Below are positions 26,484 to 34,371 of a DNA stretch of 64,000 nucleotides, piece after piece. Under the pieces are notes generated by a model that worked only from the letters and a program-made list of their open reading frames with translations, did not search any database and was not told the origin of the DNA. How positions within the stretch are numbered: position 1 is the first letter of the stretch; each line of letters begins with the position of its first letter. The DNA lies in the NCBI RefSeq assembly GCF_001424345.1, contig NZ_LMPF01000026.1, forward strand, positions 123,492 through 187,491, in the 5' to 3' direction. The DNA is from Burkholderia sp. Leaf177. GTDB lineage: Bacteria > Pseudomonadota > Gammaproteobacteria > Burkholderiales > Burkholderiaceae. The translations under genes were made by a program, and so were the position numbers.

Positions 26484-26527
26484 TAAACCGGTTTATAAAA
26501 ATTAAACCGCGAGTATTGGGCTGTCAA
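26484..26527 (-). promoter_or_regulatory. Promoter with adjacent LacI-type operator for the sugar ABC operon
   Basis: On the minus strand TTGACA (26527-26522) and TAATTT (26504-26499) are 17 bases apart. Immediately downstream, about at the start of transcription, lies the perfect palindrome TAAACCGGTTTA (26484-26495). A central CG inside an A/T-flanked palindrome is the usual LacI-family operator. It lies about 115 bases before the binding-protein start and downstream of the LacI gene itself. A related half-site (TTAAACCGC) lies inside the promoter. The rest of the 357-base gap holds the pseudogene remnant at 26575-26676. Confidence 0.75.
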
Positions 26528-26574
26528 TCTTTTCAAAAAAAGATGCGGGAAAGTACGGGGAGGGTTGGAGCGGC

Positions 26575-26676
26575 GTGGAGCACTACAAGGGCGTGATTAT
26601 CGCGGCGGGTGGTTTCAACGCTGACACGGCTGAAGCCGTTCTTCAGGCGGGCGATGCAGACCTCGTGGCCGCTTAA
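26575..26676 (+). pseudogene. Decayed fragment of an old-yellow-enzyme-type alkene reductase
   Basis: A short plus-strand frame reads HYKGVIIAAGGFNADTAEA, then AGDADLVA, before a stop at 26674. This matches the conserved C-terminal strand and FMN-phosphate-binding region of alkene reductases (GG...A..AI..G.ADLVAFGR). The expected FGR and downstream NPDLP region is disrupted, and no start or upstream domain exists. The reading frames on both sides are broken. It is therefore a remnant about 34 codons long, opposite in orientation to the surrounding operon. Confidence 0.5.
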
Positions 26677-26727
26677 CCGCGTGACCCGGAATTGATAGTG
26701 AACGCTTCAAGAGGTTGCCGACAAGCG

Positions 26728-27750
26728 CTATGAACCCGCGCGTGGCGGCGCAACCGACGCACGCTCGATCAACCGCACCGGCAGCCGATGCACCTGAGGA
26801 CGGGACATCGCGTTGTCGGTCAGCATCGATACCAGCAGCGCCACGCTCATGCGCCCGAGTTCGGCCGCCGACTGACGCACCGTGGTGATCGCGGGCATCA
26901 GGAGGTTGCCGAACTCCATGTCGTCGAAGCCGACTATCGACATATAGTCCGGCACGCTCAGCGCGCGTTCGCGGAGAGCGTCGAGCACGCCGACCGCAAT
27001 GTAGTCGCTGGTCGCGAACAGCGCGGTCGGCGGCTTCGCGCTTTCGATCAGCCTGGTGCCGATCTCACGTCCAAAAGCGCGGTCGTATGAACCGAAGTAG
27101 ACAAGCTTCGGGTCGAAGCGAACTTGCGCTTCGGCAAGCGCGCGTTTGTATCCTGCCAGCCGCTCCTGCACGGTGAAGAGCGCTTCGGGACCGGTCACGT
27201 GCGCGATCCGTTTGTGGCCGGCATCGAGTAGATGACGCGTTGCCTGATATCCGCCCTCGATGTTGTCGACGAAAACACGCGGCACATCCGCGCCCGGCAC
27301 GTCTTCATCCACGAGCACGATGTTCGCGCGCTCGCCCATCAGCTTTCTCAGCGATCCGTCGTCCGGACGATTCGTGGCGAAGATCAGGCCATCGAGATGG
27401 CGTGTGTCGAGCCATCGTAAATAAAGCGCCTCGCGTTCGAGTTTGTTGCGCGTGATGCACAGCGCGAGGCCATAACCACTCGCCGATGCAGCTTCTTCCA
27501 CGGCATCGGCGAGTTCCGCGAAAAACGGGTTCGCGACTTCCGGCATGGCGAGACCTATGGTCTCGCTGCTTCCGAGGCTGAGTCGCCGGGCAAGGCTGTT
27601 CTGTCGATAATTGAGTGCGAGCACGGCGTCATCGACGCGTTTGGCCGTGTCCGGCGGAAGCACGAGGCTACCGTTCAGGTATCGCGAAACGGTCGCTTTC
27701 GATACATCCGCCAGTTCGGCAACATCGCGAATGGTAGAGACTTTTGCCAC
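26728..27750 (-). CDS. LacI family transcriptional regulator
   Basis: This repressor has 340 residues. The N-terminal helix-turn-helix reads TIRDVAELADVSKATVSRYL, followed by the hinge LNYRQNSLARRL and a periplasmic-binding-protein-like effector domain (for example LVDEDVPGADVP, and VPDYMSIVGFDDMEFG). I chose the GTG at 27750 (VAKVSTIRDV), which puts the DNA-binding motif at residue 5. The ATG frame upstream adds 157 residues that look non-coding. It lies upstream of the sugar ABC operon on the same strand, with the operator between them. It probably represses that operon until its ligand, likely the imported compound, binds. Confidence 0.9.
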   Translation of the reverse strand: MAKVSTIRDVAELADVSKATVSRYLNGSLVLPPDTAKRVDDAVLALNYRQNSLARRLSLGSSETIGLAMPEVANPFFAELADAVEEAASASGYGLALCITRNKLEREALYLRWLDTRHLDGLIFATNRPDDGSLRKLMGERANIVLVDEDVPGADVPRVFVDNIEGGYQATRHLLDAGHKRIAHVTGPEALFTVQERLAGYKRALAEAQVRFDPKLVYFGSYDRAFGREIGTRLIESAKPPTALFATSDYIAVGVLDALRERALSVPDYMSIVGFDDMEFGNLLMPAITTVRQSAAELGRMSVALLVSMLTDNAMSRPQVHRLPVRLIERASVAPPRAGS

Positions 27751-27925
27751 TTCGGGTTTCCACGCAGGTTGGGCGCTGGGTTCGGGCGTAGTGTAACGCG
27801 AGGGTTTGTAATGTCGTTCGCTGCTGCCACATCCGTGAGCACTTTGCCGGTGCGAATGCGCATCGCGCAGGTGCGTGGTGCACGTTGGCATCACGCGCTC
27901 ATCGAGCCAAAGCCGCGTAAAACCA

Positions 27926-27942
27926 TTGGCATAAAACTCGCT
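27926..27942 (+). promoter_or_regulatory. Sigma-54-like -24/-12 element upstream of the NMT1-Rieske operon
   Basis: TTGGCATAAAACTCGCT keeps the invariant GG and GC with exactly ten bases between them. It matches most other consensus positions (TGGCAC-N5-TTGC). It lies about 250 bases before the binding-protein gene. A sigma-54 promoter would fit nitrogen-regulated uptake, but no enhancer protein or site is recognised, so this stays tentative. The whole gap from 27751 to 28194 holds no other gene. Confidence 0.35.
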
Positions 27943-28015
27943 TAGAATAATTGCAGAGTAGAAGCGGCTAGTGTCTGGTGCGTCTGTTTTCAACCAGCAT
28001 GGGGCATTGCTCTTG

Positions 28016-28080
28016 GGGCGCATCGTGCGCCCACGTCGACCAGCGTCGACGTTTGAACGGGATCGTCCGATCTCGCTCAA
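28016..28080 (+). repeat. Three contiguous inverted repeats in the leader of the NMT1-Rieske operon
   Basis: Three hairpin-forming repeats abut without spacers. The first is GGGCGCA-TCG-TGCGCCC (28016-28032). The second is ACGTCGAC-CAGC-GTCGACGT (28033-28052). The third has 13-base arms with two mismatches, TTGAACGGGATCG and CGATCTCGCTCAA, around a 2-base centre (28053-28080). A strong AAGGAG follows at 28082. They could be RNA stem-loops or dyad operators. Confidence 0.6.
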
Positions 28081-28194
28081 CAAGGAGCGTGCGTGTTGTT
28101 GCCCCGACATCTCCCCTTGTTGTGTGTATCGGTCCTGAAGGTCACGTTCGAGCGTTGCAGCTGGCTCCCCACGTTCACTCGCGGAGTCAAAATA

Positions 28195-29175
28195 ATGCGT
28201 GTCCTGCGTCGCTTCTTTCAACTTTCAGTGCTTGTTTCAAGCACTATTTTCGGTTCTACCGTTCACGCCGCGGATTCCGTCACGGTGCTTACGAGCTGGT
28301 ACGCACAAGCCGAGCACGGCGGGTTTTATCAGGCGCTCGCAACCGGGCTTTACAAGCAGGCCGGGCTCGATGTCACCATCAAGATGGGCGGTCCACAAGT
28401 CAATGGCATGCAACTGCTCGTGGGCGGACAGGCGGATTTCATCCTTGGCTATGACTTCCAGGTTCTATCGAGCGTGGAGGCGGGAATTCCGGTCACGACG
28501 GTGGCGGCATCGTTTCAATTCGATCCGCAAGGCATGCTCGTTCACGACGATGTAAAAAATCTCGCCGACCTCAAGGGCAAGACAATCCTGGTTGCGGGCG
28601 CGGGCAGGACAAGCTGGTGGCCGTGGCTCAAATCCAAGTACGGTTACACCGATAGCCAGACGCGTCCCTACACGTTCAATCTGCAACCGTTCTTTGTCGA
28701 CCCGAATGTCGCGATGCAGGCGTATCCGTCATCGGAGACATTCCAGGCGGATCAGGCTCACGTGAAAACGCACTTCTTCCTTTTCGCGGACGATGGTTAT
28801 CCGCCCTACAACACGACCATCGTCGGCTTGCGCAAGACGCTTGCAGACCGGCCCGATGTCACCGCGCGTTTCGTGAAGGCGTCGATGGAAGGCTGGAAAA
28901 GTTATCTCGCCAATCCCGCGCCGGGCAATGCGCTGATCAAGAAAGACAATCCCGAGATGACCGACGCGCAGCTTGCATTCGGCGTCGCGCAACTGAAGAA
29001 GCTCAAGCTGGTCACGGGCGGCGATGCCGGCACGCTCGGCATAGGCGCGATGACCGATGCCCGCTGGAAAAAGACCTACGACTACATGGTCGGCGCGAAG
29101 CTCCTGAAGGCCGGCACCGACTACAAGAGCGCATACACGCTGCAGTACATCCAGACCGCGAAGGTCATGCCGTAA
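28195..29175 (+). CDS. NMT1/SsuA-type periplasmic substrate-binding protein
   Basis: This 326-residue exported protein carries a signal peptide (LRRFFQLSVLVSSTIFGSTVHA, cleavage near residue 25). A type II binding fold follows, typical of the nitrate/sulfonate/thiamine-precursor (NMT1) group: VLTSWYAQAEHGGFYQALATGLYK and GGADF-like GGQADFILGYD. I used ATG 28195, which has CGGAG before it. An in-frame GTG at 28093 has the better AAGGAG and would add 34 residues ahead of the signal peptide. It heads an operon with a Rieske oxygenase, ATPase, permease and amidohydrolase. The ligand is presumably the compound these enzymes degrade. Confidence 0.87.
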   Translation: MRVLRRFFQLSVLVSSTIFGSTVHAADSVTVLTSWYAQAEHGGFYQALATGLYKQAGLDVTIKMGGPQVNGMQLLVGGQADFILGYDFQVLSSVEAGIPVTTVAASFQFDPQGMLVHDDVKNLADLKGKTILVAGAGRTSWWPWLKSKYGYTDSQTRPYTFNLQPFFVDPNVAMQAYPSSETFQADQAHVKTHFFLFADDGYPPYNTTIVGLRKTLADRPDVTARFVKASMEGWKSYLANPAPGNALIKKDNPEMTDAQLAFGVAQLKKLKLVTGGDAGTLGIGAMTDARWKKTYDYMVGAKLLKAGTDYKSAYTLQYIQTAKVMP

Positions 29176-29201
29176 GCGGCGTTTATAAGGGGAATCGAAT
29201 C

Positions 29202-30242
29202 ATGCTGGTTACACGTCAAAAAGTCCTGCGCCGCTTCTGGTACGCAATCATGCCCATGTCGGATCTCGACGATGGCCCCAAGCCGTTCACGTTGCTCGGC
29301 GTTGGTATCGTGTTGTGGAAAGGCGCGGGCGGCAAGCCGCATGCATTGCGCGACCGGTGTTGTCATAGAACCGCCAAGCTCTCGAAAGGCTTCGTGGATG
29401 CCGATGGCAACATTGCCTGCGGTTATCACGGATGGACCTATGACTGCACCGGGCAATGCGTGAAGATCCCGCAGAACGCGGGCGGCGAGATTCCTTCGCG
29501 GGCCGTTGTGGAATCATTCAAATGCGAAGAACGTTACGGCTACGCGTGGGTTGCGCTCGAAGAACCGCTGCAACCGATTCCCGAATTTCCCGAGGAATCC
29601 GCGCCGGGTTACAGGCGCATCCTGCAATTTTACGAGCAATGGAATACGAGTCCGCTGCGCATGATGGAGAACTCGTTCGACAATTCGCATTTCAGCTTCG
29701 TGCATAAATCCAACTTCGGTCTCTTCGAAAGTCCCAAGCCATCGAAGTATGAATTTCGTCCCAATGAATGGGGCTTCGAAGCGGAGACGCATGTGCCCAT
29801 TCGCAATCCGCAAGCGAGTTTTCGAATCACGGGCACGACCGACGACGTCACCGAGCGGCATCTCGTGAACCGCTGGTTCATGCCATTTTCGCGGCGCTTC
29901 GGCTGCATGTATCCCGCGAGCAGCGTGCATCACATCATCTATAACTGCGCGACGCCTATCGACGACAAGACCATGATGCTCGTGCAATGGCTTTATAGGA
30001 ACGACAGCGAAGAGGCGTGTTCCACGCAGGAATTGATCGACTGGGACCGTCCCATCACCGACGAAGACCGCGAGATTCTGGAAGCGACCGACCATGACGC
30101 GTGTATCGATATACGCCGTCAGCAGGAGTGCCACATGGCGTCCGATCAGCCGGGTCTGCTGATGCGCCGCATGCTCTTGAACCTGCTCGAAGAACATGGC
30201 GAGCGCGAAGTGTTCCGCATTGCGGCGGAGGATGAAGCATGA
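29202..30242 (+). CDS. Rieske non-haem iron oxygenase, large (catalytic) subunit
   Basis: This is a 346-residue oxygenase of the VanA-like class. The Rieske [2Fe-2S] ligands are Cys53-x-His55 (CCHRTAKLS) and Cys73-x2-His76 (CGYHGW). The mononuclear iron histidines lie in ENSFDNSHFSFVH, with a later acidic ligand not placed exactly. The first cluster motif has CCH in place of the common CPH. Enzymes of this class often remove O- or N-methyl groups or hydroxylate small rings. They need a separate reductase, and none is encoded here. The gene overlaps the following ATPase gene by 4 bases and lies inside a transport operon. Confidence 0.9.
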   Translation: MLVTRQKVLRRFWYAIMPMSDLDDGPKPFTLLGVGIVLWKGAGGKPHALRDRCCHRTAKLSKGFVDADGNIACGYHGWTYDCTGQCVKIPQNAGGEIPSRAVVESFKCEERYGYAWVALEEPLQPIPEFPEESAPGYRRILQFYEQWNTSPLRMMENSFDNSHFSFVHKSNFGLFESPKPSKYEFRPNEWGFEAETHVPIRNPQASFRITGTTDDVTERHLVNRWFMPFSRRFGCMYPASSVHHIIYNCATPIDDKTMMLVQWLYRNDSEEACSTQELIDWDRPITDEDREILEATDHDACIDIRRQQECHMASDQPGLLMRRMLLNLLEEHGEREVFRIAAEDEA

Positions 30243-31042
30243 ACGCCGGTCTCTTTGATGCCGCCGCTGCGCTCTCGGTGCAGCGCGTCGACAAGATTTA
30301 TGCAAACGGCACGGTCGCGCTGGAAGACGTGAGGCTGACGATTCCTCAAGGTGACTTTGTCTCGCTGCTTGGACCCTCTGGCTGCGGCAAAAGCACCTTG
30401 CTGAAGATGTTCGCGGGTATCGAGACACCCACGCACGGACATATGCGCTGGTGGAACCAGCCTTTCGATACCGTTGGATCCGGCGGCCGCCGCATGTCGA
30501 TGGTCTTCCAGGAGGCAACGCTGATGCCTTGGGCGAGCATCGCCGATAACGTGCGTCTGCCGCTCGATCTCGCGGGCGTGCCGGGGCGCGAAGCCGATGC
30601 GCGTGTCGCCGATGCGCTCGCAAACGTCGGCCTTGAAAACTTCGGCAAAGTGCGTCCGCGCGAATTGTCGGGTGGCATGCAGATGCGTGCGTCGCTGGCG
30701 CGTGCGCTCGTTACCGAGCCTGATCTGCTGCTGCTCGATGAACCCTTCGGCGCGCTCGACGAATTCACGCGCAACAAGCTCGACAGCGATCTGCGCACGC
30801 TGTGGAAGAAGCGCGGCATGACGGTCGTGTTCGTCACGCACAGCATTTACGAGTCGGTGTATCTGTCGGAGCGTGTGGTGGTGATGCAGGCGCGGCCGGG
30901 CAGGGTTATCGCCGAGGTGGCGATCGACGGTCCGGCCGAGCGCGACGACGCGTATCGCGTATCCGTGCCTTTCATGCAGCATTGCAAGACGCTTTCCGAT
31001 CTCATTAGCGACGCACATCGAACCTCTTTGGGAGTGCAATGA
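30239..31042 (+). CDS. ABC importer ATPase, SsuB/TauB family
   Basis: This 267-residue ATPase has Walker A GPSGCGKST, the Q-loop in VFQEATLMPW, signature ELSGGMQMRASLARAL, Walker B LLLLDEPFGALD and the H-loop VTHSIYE. These are characteristic of nitrate/sulfonate/taurine importers. It overlaps the Rieske gene by ATGA and the permease by 4 bases, so all three are translationally coupled. It energises import of the ligand of the upstream binding protein. Confidence 0.92.
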   Translation: MNAGLFDAAAALSVQRVDKIYANGTVALEDVRLTIPQGDFVSLLGPSGCGKSTLLKMFAGIETPTHGHMRWWNQPFDTVGSGGRRMSMVFQEATLMPWASIADNVRLPLDLAGVPGREADARVADALANVGLENFGKVRPRELSGGMQMRASLARALVTEPDLLLLDEPFGALDEFTRNKLDSDLRTLWKKRGMTVVFVTHSIYESVYLSERVVVMQARPGRVIAEVAIDGPAERDDAYRVSVPFMQHCKTLSDLISDAHRTSLGVQ

Positions 31043-31887
31043 TGGCCAGCCCGACGCTTACGTCTCGTACCGCGGTGAAGCGCACCGCGAAAGCTCCGCG
31101 GCGACCGCTGTTGCAGCGCCCGGGAGCCATGAAAGCCGCGGCTCCGTGGGTTGTAGGCATTGTCATGCTGCTGCTTTGGGAGTGCTGGTGCGCGTTGTTC
31201 AAGGTGCCGGTTTATCTCGTGCCCGCGCCGCATGACATTGCGATGCAGTTGTTCAAGGACGGTCCCATGTTGTTCGCGGCGCTTGAGGCAACGCTCGAGA
31301 TCACGTTGCTTGCGTTCGCGCTTGCCACGCTCGTTGGCGTGACCATTGCTTTGCTGTTCGTGCAAAGCCCGATGATCGAAGCGAGCTTTTTCCCGTATGC
31401 AATTCTTTTGCAGGTCACGCCGATTGTCGCGATCGCGCCGCTCATCATCATCTGGGTGAAGGATACGACCTTCGCGCTTGTGATCTGCGCTACGCTTGTT
31501 GCCTTGTTCCCGATCATCTCGAACACGGCGCTTGGACTGCGCAGCGTGAACCCGGGACTGATCAACCTGTTCCGCATCAATCGCGCGACACGATGGCAGA
31601 CGCTCGTGCGTTTGCGCATCCCGAGTGCGCTGCCGTATTTTTTTGGCGGCTTGCGGATATCGAGCGGGTTGTCGCTGATCGGCGCGGTGGTGGCCGAGTT
31701 CGTGGCGGGCACGGGCGGCAGCGGCGCGGGGCTCGCGTATCAGATCCTGCAAGCAGGTTTTCAGTTGAACATTCCGCGGCTCTTCGCTGCGTTGTTCCTG
31801 ATCACGGTCACGGGCGTGGTGCTGTTCGGCATCACGGCATGGGCGTCGCGCGTTGGTCTGCGCGGCTGGCACGAAAGCGAACTTTGA
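31039..31887 (+). CDS. ABC importer permease, SsuC/TauC family
   Basis: This is a permease of 282 residues with about six helices (PWVVGIVMLLLWECWCALF first). The cytoplasmic EAA-like loop is LRSVNPGLINLFRINRATRWQ. The loop runs into LRIPSALPYFFGGLRI, as is standard for this family. Its start overlaps the ATPase stop. With the ATPase and the NMT1-like binding protein it completes a three-part importer. The oxygenase gene lies within this set, which ties import to catabolism. Confidence 0.92.
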   Translation: MMASPTLTSRTAVKRTAKAPRRPLLQRPGAMKAAAPWVVGIVMLLLWECWCALFKVPVYLVPAPHDIAMQLFKDGPMLFAALEATLEITLLAFALATLVGVTIALLFVQSPMIEASFFPYAILLQVTPIVAIAPLIIIWVKDTTFALVICATLVALFPIISNTALGLRSVNPGLINLFRINRATRWQTLVRLRIPSALPYFFGGLRISSGLSLIGAVVAEFVAGTGGSGAGLAYQILQAGFQLNIPRLFAALFLITVTGVVLFGITAWASRVGLRGWHESEL

Positions 31888-31897
31888 GCGCAATGAC

Positions 31898-33322
31898 ATG
31901 AGTATTCTGATTCGAAATGCAGCGGCCATCATGACCGGCGGCGTAGGCAGTCCTGATGATCCGTCGCGCGTGGCGGGTCCCGACATCCGCATGGAAGGCG
32001 AGATCATTCAGGCGATCGGCGCGCTTGCGCCGCAAGCCGGCGAGACCGTGGTCGACGCCACGGATTGCGTCGTGTACCCGGCGTGGGTCAACACGCATCA
32101 TCATCTGTTTCAGTCGTTGCTCAAGGGCGATACGGCCGGGCTCAACGCGTCGCTGACGCCGTGGCTGGCGGCGACGCCGTATCGCTTTCGTGCATCGTTC
32201 GATGAAAAGCGCTTCCGCCTCGCTGCGCGCATTGGGATGATCGAGTTGATGCGCTCGGGCTGCACCACGATTGCCGACCATAACTACGTGTATTACCCGG
32301 GCATGCCATTCGACAGTTCGGCCATTCTCTTCGATGAAGCCGAAAAGCTCGGCTTGCGTTTCGTGTTGCTGCGAGGCGGCGCGACAAAAACGCGGCAACT
32401 GGAAGCGGAATTGCCGAGTGCGTTGCGGCCTGAATCCATCGATTCATACGTTGCCGATATCGAGCGGCTCGCAGCCACTTATCACGATGCATCGCCACGA
32501 GCGATGCGCCGCGTCGTGATGGCGCCGACCACGGTTTTGTACTCAGTTTCACCGTCGGAAATGCGGCAAACGGCGGCGGTCGCGCGTCGGCTCGGCTTGC
32601 GTTTGCATAGCCATTTGTCGGAGACGGTGTCGTATCAGGACAGCGCGCATTCCATGCACGGGTGTTCGCCGGTCGCGTTTTGCGGCGAGCACGACTGGCT
32701 CGGCAGCGATGTCTGGTACGCGCATCTCGTGAAGCTCGACGCCGACGAAATCGCGATGCTCGCGCAAACGCGCACGGGTGTCGCGCATTGTCCGCAATCG
32801 AACGGGCGCCTGGGCAGCGGCATTGCGCCGATCCGCGAGATGGCGGATGCGGGCGTGCCGGTCTCCATCGGCGTGGACGGCGCGGCATCGAATGAAGCCG
32901 CCGATATGATTTCCGAGGTGCACATGGCGTGGCTCGCGCAACGGGCGCGGCGCGGGATGGCGGCGCGGGCGGTTTATCGGGGTGGCAGTTTTGAAGGCGG
33001 CGCGGATGCCGCGACGGTGGATGAAGTCGTGCACTGGGGCACGGCCGGTGGCGCGAACGTTTTGGGCTTGCCGGAAGTCGGGCGGATCAAGGTGGGTTTT
33101 TCGGCGGATGTAGCAGTGTATCGGCTGGATGATCCACGCTACTTCGGCCTGCACGATCCCGCGATAGGACCGGTTGCATCGGGCGGACGGCCTTCATTGG
33201 CTGCGCTGTTTTCGGCGGGCAGGAAGGTCGTCAGCGAGGATGTTATCGAGGGCGTCGATTTGCAGGCGTTGAGACGCGAATCGATAAACGCGGTCAGGGA
33301 GATGCTGGCGGAGGTGGGGTAG
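31898..33322 (+). CDS. Amidohydrolase/deaminase, AtzA/TrzN/guanine-deaminase-like
   Basis: This is a 474-residue TIM-barrel hydrolase of amidohydrolase subtype III. Metal ligands include His67 and His69 in NTHHHLFQS, and a further His in HSHLSETVSYQD. The conserved aspartate lies in the GVDGAASNEAADM stretch. The family includes 8-oxoguanine deaminase, hydroxyatrazine hydrolase and related enzymes that remove amino groups from N-heterocycles. I used the ATG at 31898, 10 bases after the permease stop. As the final gene of the import operon it probably acts on the imported compound or on the product of the Rieske enzyme. The exact ring system cannot be read from sequence. Confidence 0.85.
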   Translation: MSILIRNAAAIMTGGVGSPDDPSRVAGPDIRMEGEIIQAIGALAPQAGETVVDATDCVVYPAWVNTHHHLFQSLLKGDTAGLNASLTPWLAATPYRFRASFDEKRFRLAARIGMIELMRSGCTTIADHNYVYYPGMPFDSSAILFDEAEKLGLRFVLLRGGATKTRQLEAELPSALRPESIDSYVADIERLAATYHDASPRAMRRVVMAPTTVLYSVSPSEMRQTAAVARRLGLRLHSHLSETVSYQDSAHSMHGCSPVAFCGEHDWLGSDVWYAHLVKLDADEIAMLAQTRTGVAHCPQSNGRLGSGIAPIREMADAGVPVSIGVDGAASNEAADMISEVHMAWLAQRARRGMAARAVYRGGSFEGGADAATVDEVVHWGTAGGANVLGLPEVGRIKVGFSADVAVYRLDDPRYFGLHDPAIGPVASGGRPSLAALFSAGRKVVSEDVIEGVDLQALRRESINAVREMLAEVG

Positions 33323-33361
33323 ACGTCGCGCCTGGCGACGCCTCCTGCCGCCTTGTTGGCG

Positions 33362-34177
33362 TTACGGTCGGATGAAGTAATAGAGCTTGCTCATTGTCGG
33401 CATGCCAGAGCCGCCGTCATCTATATTAATGACGAGTGTGCCTCTTGGATAGGCAACGCTTGGACCTTCTAAAAAGGCCGTGCCGGTGTATTCTTTTCCG
33501 GTACGGGCACATGCAAGGCCGGTGGGGTTTTTAGTATTTTCGAATGTCACGTGGGTGAGGTCGATCGTTTTGCTGTTCGAGCTTAATGTACCCCGCCATG
33601 CGCATTCGTAACCGAACAGTCCGCTGAAAGTGTCGCCGGTCACCGTGACGAGGTAATAAGGGGTGATTCCAAAATTGCCGGCAAGCGCGGCAAGCGTCGG
33701 CGTTATAACGTAAGTAGATGCTTGCAGTTTCGAGTTTGTGATCTGCCCGTTCGAGCTTTGGGATTTTAGCGTGTAGGTCGTTGCATCGGAATTCAAAGTC
33801 AACGAAACCGTGCTCGGAATGAAGGACCCGTTGGCCGACAACCATCCGTTCCCTGTGGACAAGGCACCTGTGCCTGTCATTGGCGTGCTGCCAAGAGCAA
33901 TGTTTAGTGGTTGACTGGCGGTGCTCATATCCGTCGACCGCAGATAACCCGCTTTGTTGATGGTCGTGATAACGCCGTCAGACGGAGACATAGAGAAAAA
34001 GACGTTGTCTGAAATGGCTGGTGTGGGCGCAGGCGTTGGTTTAGGGGTGGGTGTAGGAGTCGGTGATGCGCTTGAGTCTGATCCACCGCCACCACCGCAA
34101 GCTGCCAGTATTAATGAGCTTGCGAGCGTGATCGAGATCACGCTGAGTTTAAATCTTGAATCGAAGGACTGTTTCAT
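33362..34177 (-). CDS. Putative lipoprotein with Thr-Pro linker
   Basis: This is a 271-residue exported protein. The signal peptide ends in the lipobox LAAC (SSLILAAC), so the mature protein begins at Cys27 and should be lipid-anchored. A Gly5 run and a TP/KP repeat (TPTPTPKPTPAPTP) form a flexible linker. The rest is a beta-rich domain of unknown family with two further cysteines (ECAWRG and LACARTG). It stands alone, convergent with the amidohydrolase. Its base composition is less GC-rich than its neighbours, which hints at a fast-evolving or acquired surface protein. Confidence 0.78.
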   Translation of the reverse strand: MKQSFDSRFKLSVISITLASSLILAACGGGGGSDSSASPTPTPTPKPTPAPTPAISDNVFFSMSPSDGVITTINKAGYLRSTDMSTASQPLNIALGSTPMTGTGALSTGNGWLSANGSFIPSTVSLTLNSDATTYTLKSQSSNGQITNSKLQASTYVITPTLAALAGNFGITPYYLVTVTGDTFSGLFGYECAWRGTLSSNSKTIDLTHVTFENTKNPTGLACARTGKEYTGTAFLEGPSVAYPRGTLVINIDDGGSGMPTMSKLYYFIRP

Positions 34178-34371
34178 TGACGGGTTTATTAAGGATTACA
34201 GATCTATAAATGAAATCGCCACGGGCTAAAACGCCGGACGATTCGATAAGGATCGGAGCAGTCTTATTGCGCACTGATGCTGCTTATGATCTGGTCATCG
34301 AATATAGGGCGTTGAATTTATCGGTCAATAAGAGAAGTCCGATACTGAATAAACCCGCGGAATAACCACCC

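Noticed and set aside
28016..28080. Thiamine (TPP) riboswitch ahead of the NMT1-type operon
   Set aside because: NMT1-like binding proteins suggested this, but the conserved CUGAGA and related core elements of the TPP aptamer are not present.
27978..28454. 158-codon plus-strand frame in the leader of the NMT1 operon
   Set aside because: It runs out of frame through the binding-protein gene, shows no domain, and overlaps the inverted repeats.
30847..32007. Minus-strand frame of 386 codons across the ABC genes
   Set aside because: It is antisense to the overlapping ATPase, permease and amidohydrolase genes, which carry intact motifs. Its composition is Arg/Gln/His-rich without domains.
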